Positions 33,332 through 45,090 of a stretch of 64,000 bases of DNA are shown here, in pieces; position 1 is the stretch's first letter; every line of letters starts with the position of its first letter. Below the pieces are notes generated by a model. The model saw only the letters and a list, made by a program, of their open reading frames with translations. It was not told the DNA's origin and made no database searches. The stretch is from Cervus elaphus (taxonomy: Eukaryota > Chordata > Mammalia > Artiodactyla > Cervidae). A program made the translations under genes and the position numbers. Location: assembly GCF_910594005.1 (NCBI RefSeq), contig NC_057831.1, forward strand, positions 37,840,001 through 37,904,000, given 5' to 3'.

Positions 33332-33808
33332 CTAAAACTGAGACACAAGCCCTGGGAGGAGAAACCTTCTAACAAGGAAGTGGAAGTGCTGAGGCCTCCC
33401 TCCTGGGGATCTGAGTTTTGGTGGCGCTGCCTCCTCCTGGCTGGTGTATTCTGATCTGAGCAGCTTGGCTGCGATAAATGTGTTGTCTTTTCCATTAAGG
33501 ACCTTGGTTTTGTGAGGGGGAAGTTTAAGGCAATCTTGTTGCTGCTGTGGGTGTAATGAAGTGAGCCCAGTGCTGCCTGAGGCTTTGATCTGGGAGACAG
33601 GTAGCCACAGGCCACAGGCCATGCTGGGTGCAGCCACTATGCTTTCAGAAATGAGCTCTTGAACTGAGCCTTGAATAAATCTCGCCTGGAAATAAACACG
33701 TGACAACAATAGTAAGAGCATTTGCCTTTTGTCAAGCTGAAGGCACGCCTGCTCTCCATACTGCCTAAAAACTTCTAGAATCATTTCCTCCAAATCACCT
33801 TCACGCAA
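33332..33808 (-). other. Unassigned 158-codon open frame
   Basis: This is the longest open frame in intron 1 that does not fall on a repeat I can name. The reading begins MREGDLEEMILEVFRQ and is followed by a Gln/Leu-rich middle and an Arg/Pro-rich end. I recognise no domain, signal peptide or membrane segment, and there is no splice or promoter evidence. It may be chance or a decayed repeat. Confidence 0.2.
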
Positions 33809-35609
33809 TTACTCTACTTTAGGGCCCTTTCATCCCTTGCTTCACTGAAGTGTTCTTTCCCAGCCCAAGAACTAGCTACATTCCTGCTTAATACTCCCCA
33901 GGGTCTCCTCATCACATACCACAGTAGCTCTCATCCTTTTCCTGCCCCACTGTTTTGAGGGTAGGACATGTGCTGTGGGGGACTCTCCACTGTGGAGCCT
34001 GCTGGCTTTGTAGGGACAGAGTCATGACTTACTCTCAACTTTGTGTCCAGATGCCGAACACTGGACCAGGCAACCAGCAGGCACACAGTGGGTCCTCTGT
34101 GAAAGACTGTTGAAATAAACTAACAGGGACTGTTATACACCATTGTATCCTCACCACCTTGCCAAATCCCTGGTCTAGAGTTCAACAGAGGGTAAGTGAA
34201 TGAATAATTGATGGGAAAAATGAATGAAAAAGTCCATACAATGAAGTGGGTACACCATTCAGATGTGTTATGTGCTACGGAAATTAAACAGGGCTGTCCT
34301 GGAAGAAAGCAAGCAATTAATATTCCCATCTAACTGATAAAAAATGCAATTTTGTGATTTTTACTGCCCCTAAGTGATAAAGTCAGAAAATAGCAAAAAT
34401 AATATATATTTAGTGAGCACCTAATATGTGTCAGACCATGAATCCAGAGTTCTTCTCACTAAGTTCAAATCCAATAGCTGTCTGTGTAGTTATACAAGCT
34501 CCTACTAGCATATTCTGGAGGTATCTAAGAATTTGCCAGGTTGGGCTGTGGTAATAAAATTAAATATATAATCATCTCTGTTTTAACTAATGGTGACAGT
34601 CTTGTTTCTCTTAGCTGAGTTCCCTTAGCCAGTCTTATAAAGTCTGCCAGTTCTAGGGGGTAGAAATTCTATGTAACACATACTCCTGAACACTCCTTCT
34701 TTGCTTTTAAAAAGTAAAGAAAGGTCCAGGGGTTATGGAATAATCCCCTTCAGTATGTCTTGGCTTGATGCTTCTTGTCCAGTAAAAACATGTGAAATTC
34801 CCTTTAAAATCTTTATGTTTTAGCAACCAAATTCTAGAAATGTCCTGATTTACTAGTAAGGACTCTTCTAGATACAAAAACAGATCCACTAGACTGGGAA
34901 AAAGGCAATTTATTGGCTCAGGTACCTGAAAAACCCAGAGTTAGTGCTAGCTTCAGGTACAGATAGCTCCAGGCTCTTAAATGATGTCATCGAGGCTATC
35001 TTTTTCCATCTCACGGTTTTGCTTTTCTCTGAGTTGGCTTTATTCTTTGGCAAGTCCTTTGCAAAGTAGCTACAGGTAGCATCAAGATTACATTTTGCCA
35101 GCCTAGGACACTCCCAGAAAGATAGTCCTCTTTGCCAACAGTTCCAACAAGAGTCTCAAGTTGACTCTATTCACCTGGGCAGGGTCGTGGGTCTAACACT
35201 AATTCCTGTGGGCAAAGGAACAGAATACACCAACTGACTAATTTCAGGTCATATGGGATCCAAGAGAATGGTGCTTATCTGCCCCAACCACATGGATGGA
35301 GGACTGAAGTAGGGTACATGGTCAGCATCTCAAGGAAAACGGAAATATGTTACCAAAAAGAATGGATGCTGTGTCAGCAAGACCAGATGTCCACTACAGC
35401 TGATATTTCTGACTCTTCCAAGGAAACTCAATATGGACTGAACATCAACTTCAGAACTGGAGAAGAAAGAACAAACCATTAGGACTTGGTCCCTAATCTC
35501 ACAGAGGAAACAAGAGGCAGGTACACACACACCAGTGTATGCAAAACATCTGGATGGAAAGATGGCGCAGAACAAAGACTCTGTGGGACCTTGGAGGAAG
35601 CACAGGGCC

Positions 35610-35730
35610 TTCTGCCAATAGATCTGAGTTCCAAGGCCGAGTTCTGTTCCTTTCAAGCAGTGTGACATTAGGCAAGTCCTCTAATCTCTCTGAGCAAACT
35701 GTTTCTTCTCCTAGTAAATGAAATAGACAA
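35610..35730 (+). repeat. MIR SINE fragment
   Basis: Copy with gcagtgtgacattaggcaag then tctaatctctctgagcaaac. Confidence 0.6.
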
Positions 35731-35925
35731 ACTAAACTGATATTTCCTAAAGGGAATGGACGTGAACAAGGGATTCCAAGGTTGAATAAGCCTGAAGTGT
35801 GTGCAGCTCTGGTATACGTTTAGGCTGTCTTTACAGCAGCAGTTGGTCACCAAGTTTTTTTTAAATTATAATTCCAATTGATGTCCCTCACTATATATTT
35901 TGGGACATGCTGGACCAGGAGGTTC

Positions 35926-36150
35926 TTAAAAAAAATTTACTTATAAATATAAATAAATAAATAAATTATTGGCTGCACTGAGTCTTAGCTGTGGCACTCA
36001 GAATCTTTGTTGTGGGGGGTGGTCTCAGTAGTTGCAGTGCATGGGCTCAGTTTCCCTGCAGCATGTGGGATCTTCCCAGACCAGAGGTGGAACCCATATT
36101 CCCTTGCAGGTGGATTCTCAACCACTGGGCTTCCAGTGAAGTCCCTGGGC
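35926..36150 (-). mobile_element. CHR-2-type tRNA-like SINE, antisense
   Basis: The tail side is A/T-rich with (aaat)n at 35942-35966; then ggctgcactgagtcttagct, tgcagcatgtgggatcttcc and, at the head end, attctcaaccactgggcttc. This family is shared by cetartiodactyls, so it is older than Bov-tA. Confidence 0.75.
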
Positions 36151-36482
36151 CAGGAATTCTTTAGGTTTTTGACACTGTGAGTTTGGTGTCAAAAGTACAG
36201 GAGAATAAATGCTTGGAGGGCTCAGGGCTTGGAGTTCCTTTTATCTCACAGTCAGGGCACACAGGTTTTGCTGGGTAGGAGGACAGGGGATGGTGACAGA
36301 GTGAGGAAGAACTCTGGGGAGAGAGTTTGGGCCAGATGTGTAGGCGTGGGAGGCGAATGCTGTCCTGGACAGCTGGGGGGAAATGCTGATTTATGACTAG
36401 AAGGCATCTCAGCATTCTAGTATAGTTATTTTTAGGTAGTGGAACTATAGGGGATTTTAATTATTAAAAATTTTTGCTTATT

Positions 36483-37704
36483 TTCATTTCCTCAGTTCAG
36501 TTCAGTTGCTCAGTCGTCTCCAACTCTTTGTGACCCTATGAACCACAGCACGCCAGGCCTCCCTGTCCATCACCAACACCTGGAGCCTACCCAAATTCAT
36601 GTCCATTGAGTTGGTGATGCCATCCAACCATCTCATCCTCTGTCGTCCCCTTCTCCTCCTGCCCTCAATCTTTCCCAGCACCAGGGTCTTTTCAAATGAG
36701 TCAGCTCTTTGCATCAGGCGGCCAAAGTATTGGAGTTTCAGCTTCAACATCAGTCCTTCCAGTGAACACCCAGGACTGATCTCCTTTAGGATGAACTGGT
36801 TGGATCTCCTTGCAGTCCAAGGGACTCTCAAGAATCTTCTCCAACACCACAGTTCAAAAGCATCAGTTCTTTGGCGCTCAGCTTTCTTCACCGTCCAACT
36901 CTCACATCCATACATGACTACTGGAAAAACCATAGCCTTGACGAGATGGACCTTTATTGGCAAAGTAATATCTCTGCTTTTTAATATGCTGTCTAGGTTT
37001 GTCTTAACTTTCCTTCCAAGGAGTAAGTGTCTTTTAATTCATGGCTACAATCACCATCTGCAGTGATTTTGGAGCCCAAAAAAATAAAGTTTGACACTGT
37101 TTCCACTGTCTCCCCATCTATTTGCCATGAAGTGATGGGACTGGATGCCATGATCTTAGTTTTCTGAATGTTGAGCTTTAAGCCAACTTTTTCACTCTCC
37201 TCTTTGACTTTCATCAAGAGGCTCTTTAGTTCTTCACTTTCTGCCATAAGGGTGGTGTCATCTGCATATCTGAGGTTATTGATATTTCTCCCACCAATCT
37301 TCATTCCAGCTTGTGCTTCCTCCAGCCCAGCATTTCTCATGAGGTACTCTGCATATAAGTTAAATAAGCAGGGTGATAATATACAGCCTTCACGTATTCC
37401 TTTTCCTATTTGGAATCAGTCTGTTGTTCCATGTCCAGTTCTAACTGTTGCTTCCTGACCTGCATACAGGTTTCTCAAGAGGCAGGTCAGGTGGTCTGGT
37501 ATTCCCATCTCTTTCAGAATTTTCCACAGTTTATTGTGATCCACACACTCAAAGGCTTTGGCATAGTCAATAAAGCAGAAATAGATGTTTTTCTGGAACT
37601 CTCTTGCTTTTTCAATGATCCAATGGATGTTGGCAATTTGATCTCTGGTTCCTCCACCTTTTCTAAAACCAGCTTGAATATCTGAAAGTTCACAGTTCAT
37701 TTCC
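36483..37704 (-). mobile_element. BovB LINE, 5'-truncated, antisense, 9 bp target duplication
   Basis: The element runs from tcagttcagttcagttgctc at its 3' end (left) to the codons for MNCELSDIQAGFRKG at its truncated 5' end (right). The nonamer ttcatttcc lies at 36483-36491 and 37696-37704. Its right edge is followed within 60 bp by a second BovB in the opposite orientation. Confidence 0.85.
36502..37700 (-). pseudogene. BovB reverse transcriptase remnant, three frame-broken pieces
   Basis: 37700-37416 carries IDYAKAFECVDHNKLW and YAGQEATVRTGHG. 37340-36993 carries the palm motif YADD and FIFLGSKITADGDCS. 36963-36502 carries WCWRRFLRVPWTARR and the C-terminal RQRMRWLDGITNSMDMN. Frameshifts separate the three, and the endonuclease is missing, so no active protein is possible. 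Confidence 0.9.
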
Positions 37705-37751
37705 GAATTTCCTACAGAGTTTGTTTTATTTGGTTAATTAAAGTGATCAAA

Positions 37752-38149
37752 GAAAAGGAGTGCCAAAGAACTGATGCCATTGAACTGTGGTGTTGGAGAA
37801 GACTCTTGACATTTCCTTGGACAGCAAAGAGATCAAATAAGTCAATCCCAGGAAATCAGTCCTGAATGTTCATTGGAAGGACTGATGCTGAAGCTGAAGC
37901 TCCAATACTTTGGCCACCTGATGCGAAGAACTGACTCATTGGAAAAGACCCTGATGCTGGGAAAGATTGAAGGTGGGAGGAGAAGGGGACAACAGAGGAT
38001 GAGATGGTTGGATGGCATCACCGACTCGATGGACATGAGTTTGAGCAAGCTCTGGGAGTTGGTGATGGACAGTGAAGCCTGGCGTGCTGCAGTCCATGGG
38101 ATTGGAAAGAGTCAGATATGACTGAGTGACTGAACTGAACTGAAAAGGA
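37752..38149 (+). mobile_element. BovB 3'-end fragment, sense, 8 bp target duplication
   Basis: gaaaagga at 37752-37759 and 38142-38149 flanks the terminal ~380 bp of BovB, ending gagtgactgaactgaactga. The coding remnant at 37873-38121 reads EGLMLKLKLQYFGHLMRR to the normal C terminus. It is an inverted partner of the left 400 bp of the BovB at 36483-37704. Confidence 0.88.
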
Positions 38150-38704
38150 AAATTTTTAAATATTTTTAAAAATCCCCAAACTATATGAAGCAGTTAACCA
38201 TGTGTCTTTTCTATATCCAGTATCTATTCGATTAAGAAGAAAAGATTTTCACATGAACGGTAATGTTTAAAGCTTCTTCCTTAGATCCTTGTCATTGGCA
38301 TTTTTTAATAATCCAAAAAACACATGTAAGGATGACAAGTAAAAGAAACCACCCTCTACTCAACCTCTCATTTATCTCACTTCAGGTGCTCTGGCTCCTG
38401 AGAGGATGCTGAATGTGCAAAACCACGGGTGCAGCAAACACCACGCTCACCCTGCAGTTGACACTACAAGCAGACTAAGTGCAAAGGCAGCAGGTGTCTT
38501 TAGGACACACACTCATGCCTGGTACTAAATTCACCCTGTGTCAAACAGATATACAGACTCCTAGAGTGCTCAGTTCAGGTTGGGTGACTGTTCTTACTGG
38601 GTTTCCAAAGTCTAGGATGTTCAGAGAGCCAGTTTTAAAAGCATATAAATACATGATGATGGTGATAACAGTAAGGATGATCTAGATAATACTGATAATT
38701 TTAA

Positions 38705-38960
38705 TAGGAACGAATATTTTTTGAAGGTTTACAAGATGCCAACACTGAGGTCACAGCTCTCTATACCTTCCTCTCATCTGATCCTCAGAATAATCCCAGC
38801 AGGTAAGTTTCAATGTTGCCTGATTATACAGATTGTCAAACGAAGGCAAGGAATATTAGGTAACACTCTTGAAGTTCTGGGGTTGAAGAGCAACCAAACC
38901 AAGATTGATTCTATTCCATTCTTATTCTAGAGCCTATATTCTCAACCACTGTGTAAGCAA
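38705..38960 (-). repeat. MIR SINE, antisense
   Basis: Copy with ctcatctgatcctcagaata then cctgattatacagattgtca and ctggggttgaagagcaacca. Confidence 0.6.
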
Positions 38961-39489
38961 GCCATTTAAAGAAAATCAGAGTGCCAACTAAGTAAAAGGG
39001 AATCATAGTTCTGTGATTGATAGGGTGCAGGCTGAGTTGTTATAAAAGACTCCCCAAAACACAGAGGATTAAATAAAAGTAGAAATTTAGTTTTCTCTTT
39101 CTCAAAACAGTCCATAGGTCAGTGGTGGTCAGAACTGGGGGGAAGGTTCTGGTTTATTACCTCTCAGCTCTGCCATCTTCCACCTACATCAACCTGCAGC
39201 TCCCATTATCTGGGCTCAATTTTGGGCCCAGATAGAAGAGGTCCAGGGTGAGCAACCTGTCCTTAGGTTGGGGGTAAACTGGAAGATGTATATACCACCT
39301 CTCTCAGCACCCATAGGCCTACTCTTTATCTCAGAGCCACAAGGAAGGCGGGGACATGCAGTCTCTGGCTGGGCTGCCATGTGGTTAGCTAAAGCATAGA
39401 CGGTTGTCTTACTAACAGGAAAAAAGAGAGACAGGCTGTTTCCCCTGTGCCAGCACCTTAGAAAGTTAAAGTCCGATCTTGCCTTCTAC

Positions 39490-39620
39490 CAAATCTACAC
39501 CGGCTGTGTTACATACAAATGAGGAGGCCAAGGCTCAAAGACTTTAAGCAGTTTTGCCAATATCCTTCAGCCCATTAGGGCAGAAGGGAAACTAGAGCTT
39601 GTGTCCTGATTTTCAGTCCA
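39490..39620 (-). repeat. MIR SINE fragment, antisense
   Basis: Copy with caaatgaggaggccaaggct and gcagttttgccaatatcctt. Confidence 0.5.
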
Positions 39621-40734
39621 ATGTTCTTTTCTCTAAATTGAGTCTTCCTTCAGTTTAAATTGAAAAGGTTACTGTTGAATTTTTAAGTGGTGCAAGATAA
39701 ATACAATGACCTTTAAAAATGATACCAGACTGTGACACTACTCAAATGTTGAACAGAGATTCAAAGGAATCAATAAAATGTCAAGAAACAAGATGAGTAT
39801 ATTCACAGAATTTTAAGACTGTAAACAAGATACCACCAAGACCATCTTTCTCATTTTATAAATAAGACAACGTTGGCCCCAGGAGTCTGCTGATTTCTAC
39901 ATGGTCATATAGCTTGTATAAAAGAGTCACAAGTGTGCTTTAATCTCTTGATTTTCAATGTTCAATGTTCAATTGGACTGAAAATCAGGACACTGAATCT
40001 CAAAGTCCCTCATGAGAAAGATAATGGGTCTCAGAAGACCCTAAAGTTGGAACCCATGAGACTCCCAGAAAACTCCACCTCTGTCTGCTCAGGCATTATC
40101 TACAGACTCTGTTACTCTCTGATATAGCTCACTTTCAGTTTCAATTCAACAACTTCCATTTACAGAAGCCCTTCCCTTCATCAGGCATCATGAAGGAGCA
40201 GAGCGACCATACTGAAGTCATGGTCCCTGCCCCAGGAAACTCACAATTTAGCAACAAGTACATAAAAAAAAAACCAGGAAGTGATGAAAAATGACATGAG
40301 GACAGGATATGACTACTTCAGTTTTCCAGAAAAATGTAATATCTGACCTACAATCTGTGAGAGACTTTCACCCCTGACCAAAAGTGCTGAGTAGATATCC
40401 TTGGCTGGCTATTGATAGAACCCCATTCTTCTGACCAAGTGATTAGGGCAGGCTGGTCACAGGATCCAAGCCAGGCCAAGCAGGGTCCTTCCGAGGGTTT
40501 TATTCAATTGGTAGGAGAGAATCTCTCTTGCCTGTTGGGTCTGAGGGTTGGAAGGATATTAATTGAGTGACCTACACCCTTGTTTTCCATCACATGGAAA
40601 AAGCCAGTTAAGTACTGGAAAAGAATGATTCAGCCACAGAGACAAATGCAGAGATATGAGTAGGAGAAAGAGTTAAATGTACCCATCTAGCAACAACAAA
40701 TATCTAGGTCCTTGTATTGTAATCACCATCATCA

Positions 40735-40985
40735 ACATCCTTAGAGTTAACACTTTAAGTGCTTACTTGATGCCAGGAATGGTGCCTTTATAAAATGTGG
40801 GCACTTGATAACCTCTTTGAATAATGATAATAATAGTAACATTAATAAGGCTATAAAGGCATTATTATTCTGCTTTTACAGAAAAGTTAACTGAGAAACA
40901 AAGAGGACAACTAATTTGTCCCACAGCTAGTGGGCCATGAACTCAAATTTGTTTGACTCAAACCTAGTTCTTTCCACAGCAACAT
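40735..40985 (-). repeat. MIR SINE, antisense
   Basis: Copy with tacttgatgccaggaatggt, then cagaaaagttaactgagaaa and aatttgtcccacagctagtg. Confidence 0.65.
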
Positions 40986-41329
40986 ATAGCCCTGAGCCTG
41001 AAAACCACTGTGCTCTGAATGGAGGCAGGGAGCCTGAATCTCCCATGCAGAGCTAGTATTCAAGTACTCACACCATTTGGTCTCTGGGGATGGACTGACT
41101 CTGGGGATGGCTTCTTGACTCCTGGTGGGTCTCTCCCCAAATTGACGTCCCTTCCTTGATACCTTGAGTGGAAGTCCTCCTTCCAGACAGAGAAATCTCA
41201 AGTCCTCTCCACCAGCACCCCATGGTGAATATCAGATTCTGTCTCCACCTCTGTTCAGAGTAGAAAACCACCATTTCTGACACCAACACATTTCCACAGT
41301 GTTCATAAATCTGACAGGTTGTCCTTACT

Positions 41330-41880
41330 GAGATCTCATTGTGTGCCAGGTTCTTGGGATGTATCAAGGGACATGACATATAGAGATTGCTGCCTTCATG
41401 GAGTTGGATTTTAGCGGCAGGGTGAGGGAGGAGGGAGCAGAGAGATTGACAATAAACAATAGATATAATAAATGAGTTCATTACGGTTAGTTAGAAGGTT
41501 GTAAGTGCAATGGAAAATGAAAAAGCAGACCAGAAAAGGGAGATGAGGAGTATGGGGAGACAGGGTACCATTATTTGAAATAGGACAGTTCACGTTGGCC
41601 TCATTGAGAAGGTGACATCTGGGCAAAGACGAAAAAGAGGTGGGGGGTTAGCCAGGCAGACATCTGGGTGAAGGGTTCTATACCACAGCGAGGGTCCTGA
41701 GGCCAGCGGGGTTGAGTGGAGTGAGCAAGGGGCAGTAACAGAAGTTAGTCTGGGGAGGTCATGGGGAGGCTGGGTTGTAGAGTCAAGGACTTTGGCTTTT
41801 ACCCAGGGATGAGAGCCACTGGTAGGTGTGAGCAGGAAAGAAGCCTGACTTAAAGAGGATCATTCTGGCTTCTGGGTTGT
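41330..41880 (-). repeat. L2 LINE, antisense, about 550 bp
   Basis: The order catagagattgctgccttca / tggagttgg, gacatctgggcaaagacgaa, cagcgagggtcctgaggcca, ggactttggcttttacccag and gaggatcattctggcttctg is the reverse strand of the L2 3' half. A second copy with the same layout is at 46170-46710. Confidence 0.65.
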
Positions 41881-42299
41881 GAATAAACTATGGGGGGACC
41901 AGGGGGACAGCAGGGAGACAATCGGAGGTAATCGTCTCGGGGAAGGTAATGCAGACATCTCAACCCGGTGTGTCTCACAGCGAACTCATCCCCTTCCCCT
42001 TGCTACCTCCCATCCAGACCTGCCCTTGGATGCCACAATGCAGTCCCCTTCAGGTGGGAACCCAGGAGTCCTCTTTGGCCCTTCTCTCTTCCCCCCAGGA
42101 CATGAAGACTGCACAGCCTGACCGCCAGGAAGTCTTCATGTCCATCCCTCCTCGTGCTGGGTTTCCTCCTACTCTCACCCGCCAGGTCCTCATTATTCCA
42201 GCCTTGTCTCCCTGCTGCCCAGCTCCCTGCTTTCCAGGAGTCAATAAACTGAATACAGCTTCTCCCCACACTACCTGATGGGGCTCCTCACAGCCCCCT

Positions 42300-42590
42300 G
42301 GATAAAGTGATGCTCCTTGGCATGACATTCAAGGCTCGGAACAATCCAGTATTAAATCCTACCACCACCTCTGAGGACCACAAGCTCCAGTGACAACTGG
42401 GTTACACACTGTTTCCTGCACAAGCCACACATTTGCAAAACTTTCTGGTTTTGCTAAAGCTCCTCCATCTGTCTGGCATGCCTTTCCTGCCGCGCTCTCC
42501 CTGGTGAAATTCTCCTCAACATGAAGCTCTAGATCCAATACCATCTGCCTTCCAAGAGCTCCTCCAGGGCCACCGTGGGGACTTCATTCA
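42300..42590 (+). repeat. L2 LINE fragment
   Basis: The segment ctccatctgtctggcatgcc, then tctccctggtgaaattctcc fits the L2 3' half in sense orientation; divergence is high. Confidence 0.45.
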
Positions 42591-42794
42591 TTCAAGAAGT
42601 ATGTACTGAGTCCCGAGGCACTAAAATGATGCTGTGAGTTATCCTCGCCTAATAGTTCTCTTCTGGTATGAAGAGTGAAAAGAGATATAGATTTTAAAAT
42701 TTACATTCCTTTTTTTCCTTCCTTCTCTATTTCCCCCATAGGATCTGTCCATGAGGCTGGGGAATCCCTTAGCGTCGAGCCCTTTCTTATAGAG

Positions 42795-42905
42795 CACAGG
42801 AGTTAAGTATGTGGACACCAGGGCCAAACTACCCAAGTTCATTGCCTGGATCCACTACCTAAAAGCTGTGTGACTTTGGGGAAGTTACTAAACCTTAGCG
42901 CTCCA
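42795..42905 (+). repeat. MIR SINE fragment
   Basis: Copy with ctaaaagctgtgtgactttg then gggaagttactaaacctt. Confidence 0.65.
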
Positions 42906-43798
42906 CACTATGTTCTGCATCAGAGACCACTATTTGTGCTGGGAAAGACAGTCTCCTGTATGTAGTCTTTCAGCCCCTGCTCGGCCACATAAGAATGGGC
43001 CTCTTGGCCTGGACTCCTTCCTTACCTAGAGATAAAGAATCCACACAGCCTGCATGGGCTTATCAGCTTGTGCAGGAATATCTTGCCCTGTCTCAGGCTC
43101 AGCGTGTACTCCTTTGTTCTGGTGAAGCGTGTAGGTCAATGGCCCTGAGGCATGTGCCCAGATTTCAGTATTTCAGACTCCTGAAGTGGGTAGGAGGGGT
43201 CCTTCTGCTACAGCACAATCGCCCTGTGTCAGCGCACGGGCATCTGCTAGCAGAGCAATGAGTATGCACCACTGGAGCTGATCTTTCTCTTTCTTCTCAT
43301 TGTCAGTAAAGGGCTGATTCATTCAACACTTAACAATGTTGTGTTTTCCTTGGCAACTCAGACACCAAGATGCTATGGGAAGAAGCATTTGGACTTCTGC
43401 TCCCAGTGGGTGGCACGGGGATGATCTTTGCTATTCCTCCATGTAGTAATAATCATGGTCCTTCCTGACCATTGATAACCAGTGCGTGGTGTCCTGCTTG
43501 ACAATTTGTTGATCCCAAGAATCTCAATTTTTAGCTGATATCCTTCTAATTTACTCTATTTTTCACACCCTTGTGCAGTTGTTTGTGGCCACATGGCTAA
43601 GTGCTACTTAATGAAAAGTTAGAAAGAGTATTATGTAGCTTTCCAGAAAGCCTCCTTAAATGTGCACATATCTTTTCCTTCTCCTCCCAGCAGCATGGAA
43701 AAGGATTGTCATGGCTGGAGCTCCAGCAGTCATCTTAGACCAGAAATTGATGTTGAGGAAGAAACTTTGTGGCTGGCAAGGCAGAGTGGAAAGATAAA

Positions 43799-44156
43799 AA
43801 AGCCTGTCTTGCATAGAGGGTTATCAACACCGATGTATAGAACAGACTTTTGGACTCTATGGGAGAAGGCGAGGGTGGGATGATCTGAGAGAATAGCATT
43901 GAAACATGTATATTATCACGTGTGAAACAGATCGCCAGTCCAGGTTGGATGCATGAGACAAGTGCTCAGGGCTGGTGCACTGGGAAGACCCAGAGGGTTG
44001 GAGGTGGGAGGGGGGTTCAGGATGGGGGAACACATGTAAATCCATGGCTGATTCATGTCAATGTATGGCAAAAACCACTACAATATTGTAAAGTAATTAG
44101 CCTCCAACTAATAAAAATAAATGAAAAAAAAAAAAAAAAAGCCTGACTTGCGATAG
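43799..44156 (+). mobile_element. Ruminant L1 3' end with A-tail and long target duplication
   Basis: The body 43817-44140 carries gggagaaggcgagggtggga, the gattcatgtcaatgtatggc segment, an aataaaaataaatg signal and a pure A17 tail. It is flanked by aaagcctgtcttgcatag (43799-43816) and aaagcctgacttgcgatag (44138-44156), which differ by one substitution and one inserted base. It has the same layout as the antisense copy at 8822-9475 but is truncated to ~320 bp. Confidence 0.9.
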
Positions 44157-44289
44157 CATGACTCTTCCATCCCAACCTGTGATTTTGTACCTCTGGTTCT
44201 CTTTTATGTAAGGGAGGGAAAACTCCTCATTTGTTTGGATTTTTCTGTTATATATGTAGCTGAACCTAATCCTAACTAATTAAAAGTCT

Positions 44290-44415
44290 GTCTCCCACAA
44301 GTCACAACTAGAGACTGTTGGCTGCAACGAAAGATCCTTCTTAAGGCAATGAGGATCCCACATGCCACAGCTAAGACCCGACATAGCCAAATAAATAAAT
44401 TAGCTAATAAATAAC
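44290..44415 (+). repeat. CHR-type SINE, 3' part
   Basis: The segment aggatcccacatgccacagc followed by gccaaataaataaattagct is the tail of a CHR-type element; the head is degraded. Confidence 0.6.
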
Positions 44416-45090
44416 CCATTTATCTTGCTCACTTTTGTATTTCCTGTACCTTGCATTATGTCTTGCACAAAGTCTGTGTGCATGAGAAAGGGCTGATAAA
44501 TCATAAACAAATGGGTTTGTATCAAATGGCTCACATCACAAACACAATAAAAAAAGAAACATTATGCATACATACATAAAACATATGTAGCTATTTATAG
44601 TTCAGGGCATATTTTGGGAGTAGCTAGGGATTTTCCACTGTAACTCTTAAGACCCAGTTGGGCTGTTGTTTACACCCCTCACTTCTTGAAATAACACAAA
44701 CAATTTTGCTTTTGGGAGAGTCCTGATGTCAGGTTGGCCTCATCACTCAGGTGACAATAAACAGACAAGGAATAGTGGCAGCTGCCCAGCTAGAAGTTGG
44801 TTGGGAGCAATGAGTGTTTTCATGATTATATTTATTTAACATTTACAAATGATAACTGTCACCAGGAGCCGACCTCCAGGCTCCCAGGTGCTTTGTATCA
44901 TAAAGCCTCATGGGGGGTTTATGTTTTATATCATGTATTTCTTTTCCCATCACAGCTGTCTTCACTGTTGGCTCTGCATGCAAAGTAAACTGCAAAGCCA
45001 TATGGTCCATTGTCCTGGATTTTTGTAGCTAAAGGGAACAAATGGCCAGCTCACAATTTTTCTTAAACAACATATCCTCCACAAATTTCT

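Noticed and set aside
36483..38149. Single twin-primed BovB like the one at 7-8.7 kb
   Set aside because: Both arms contain the same 3' terminal region and each has its own target duplication, so they are two insertions.
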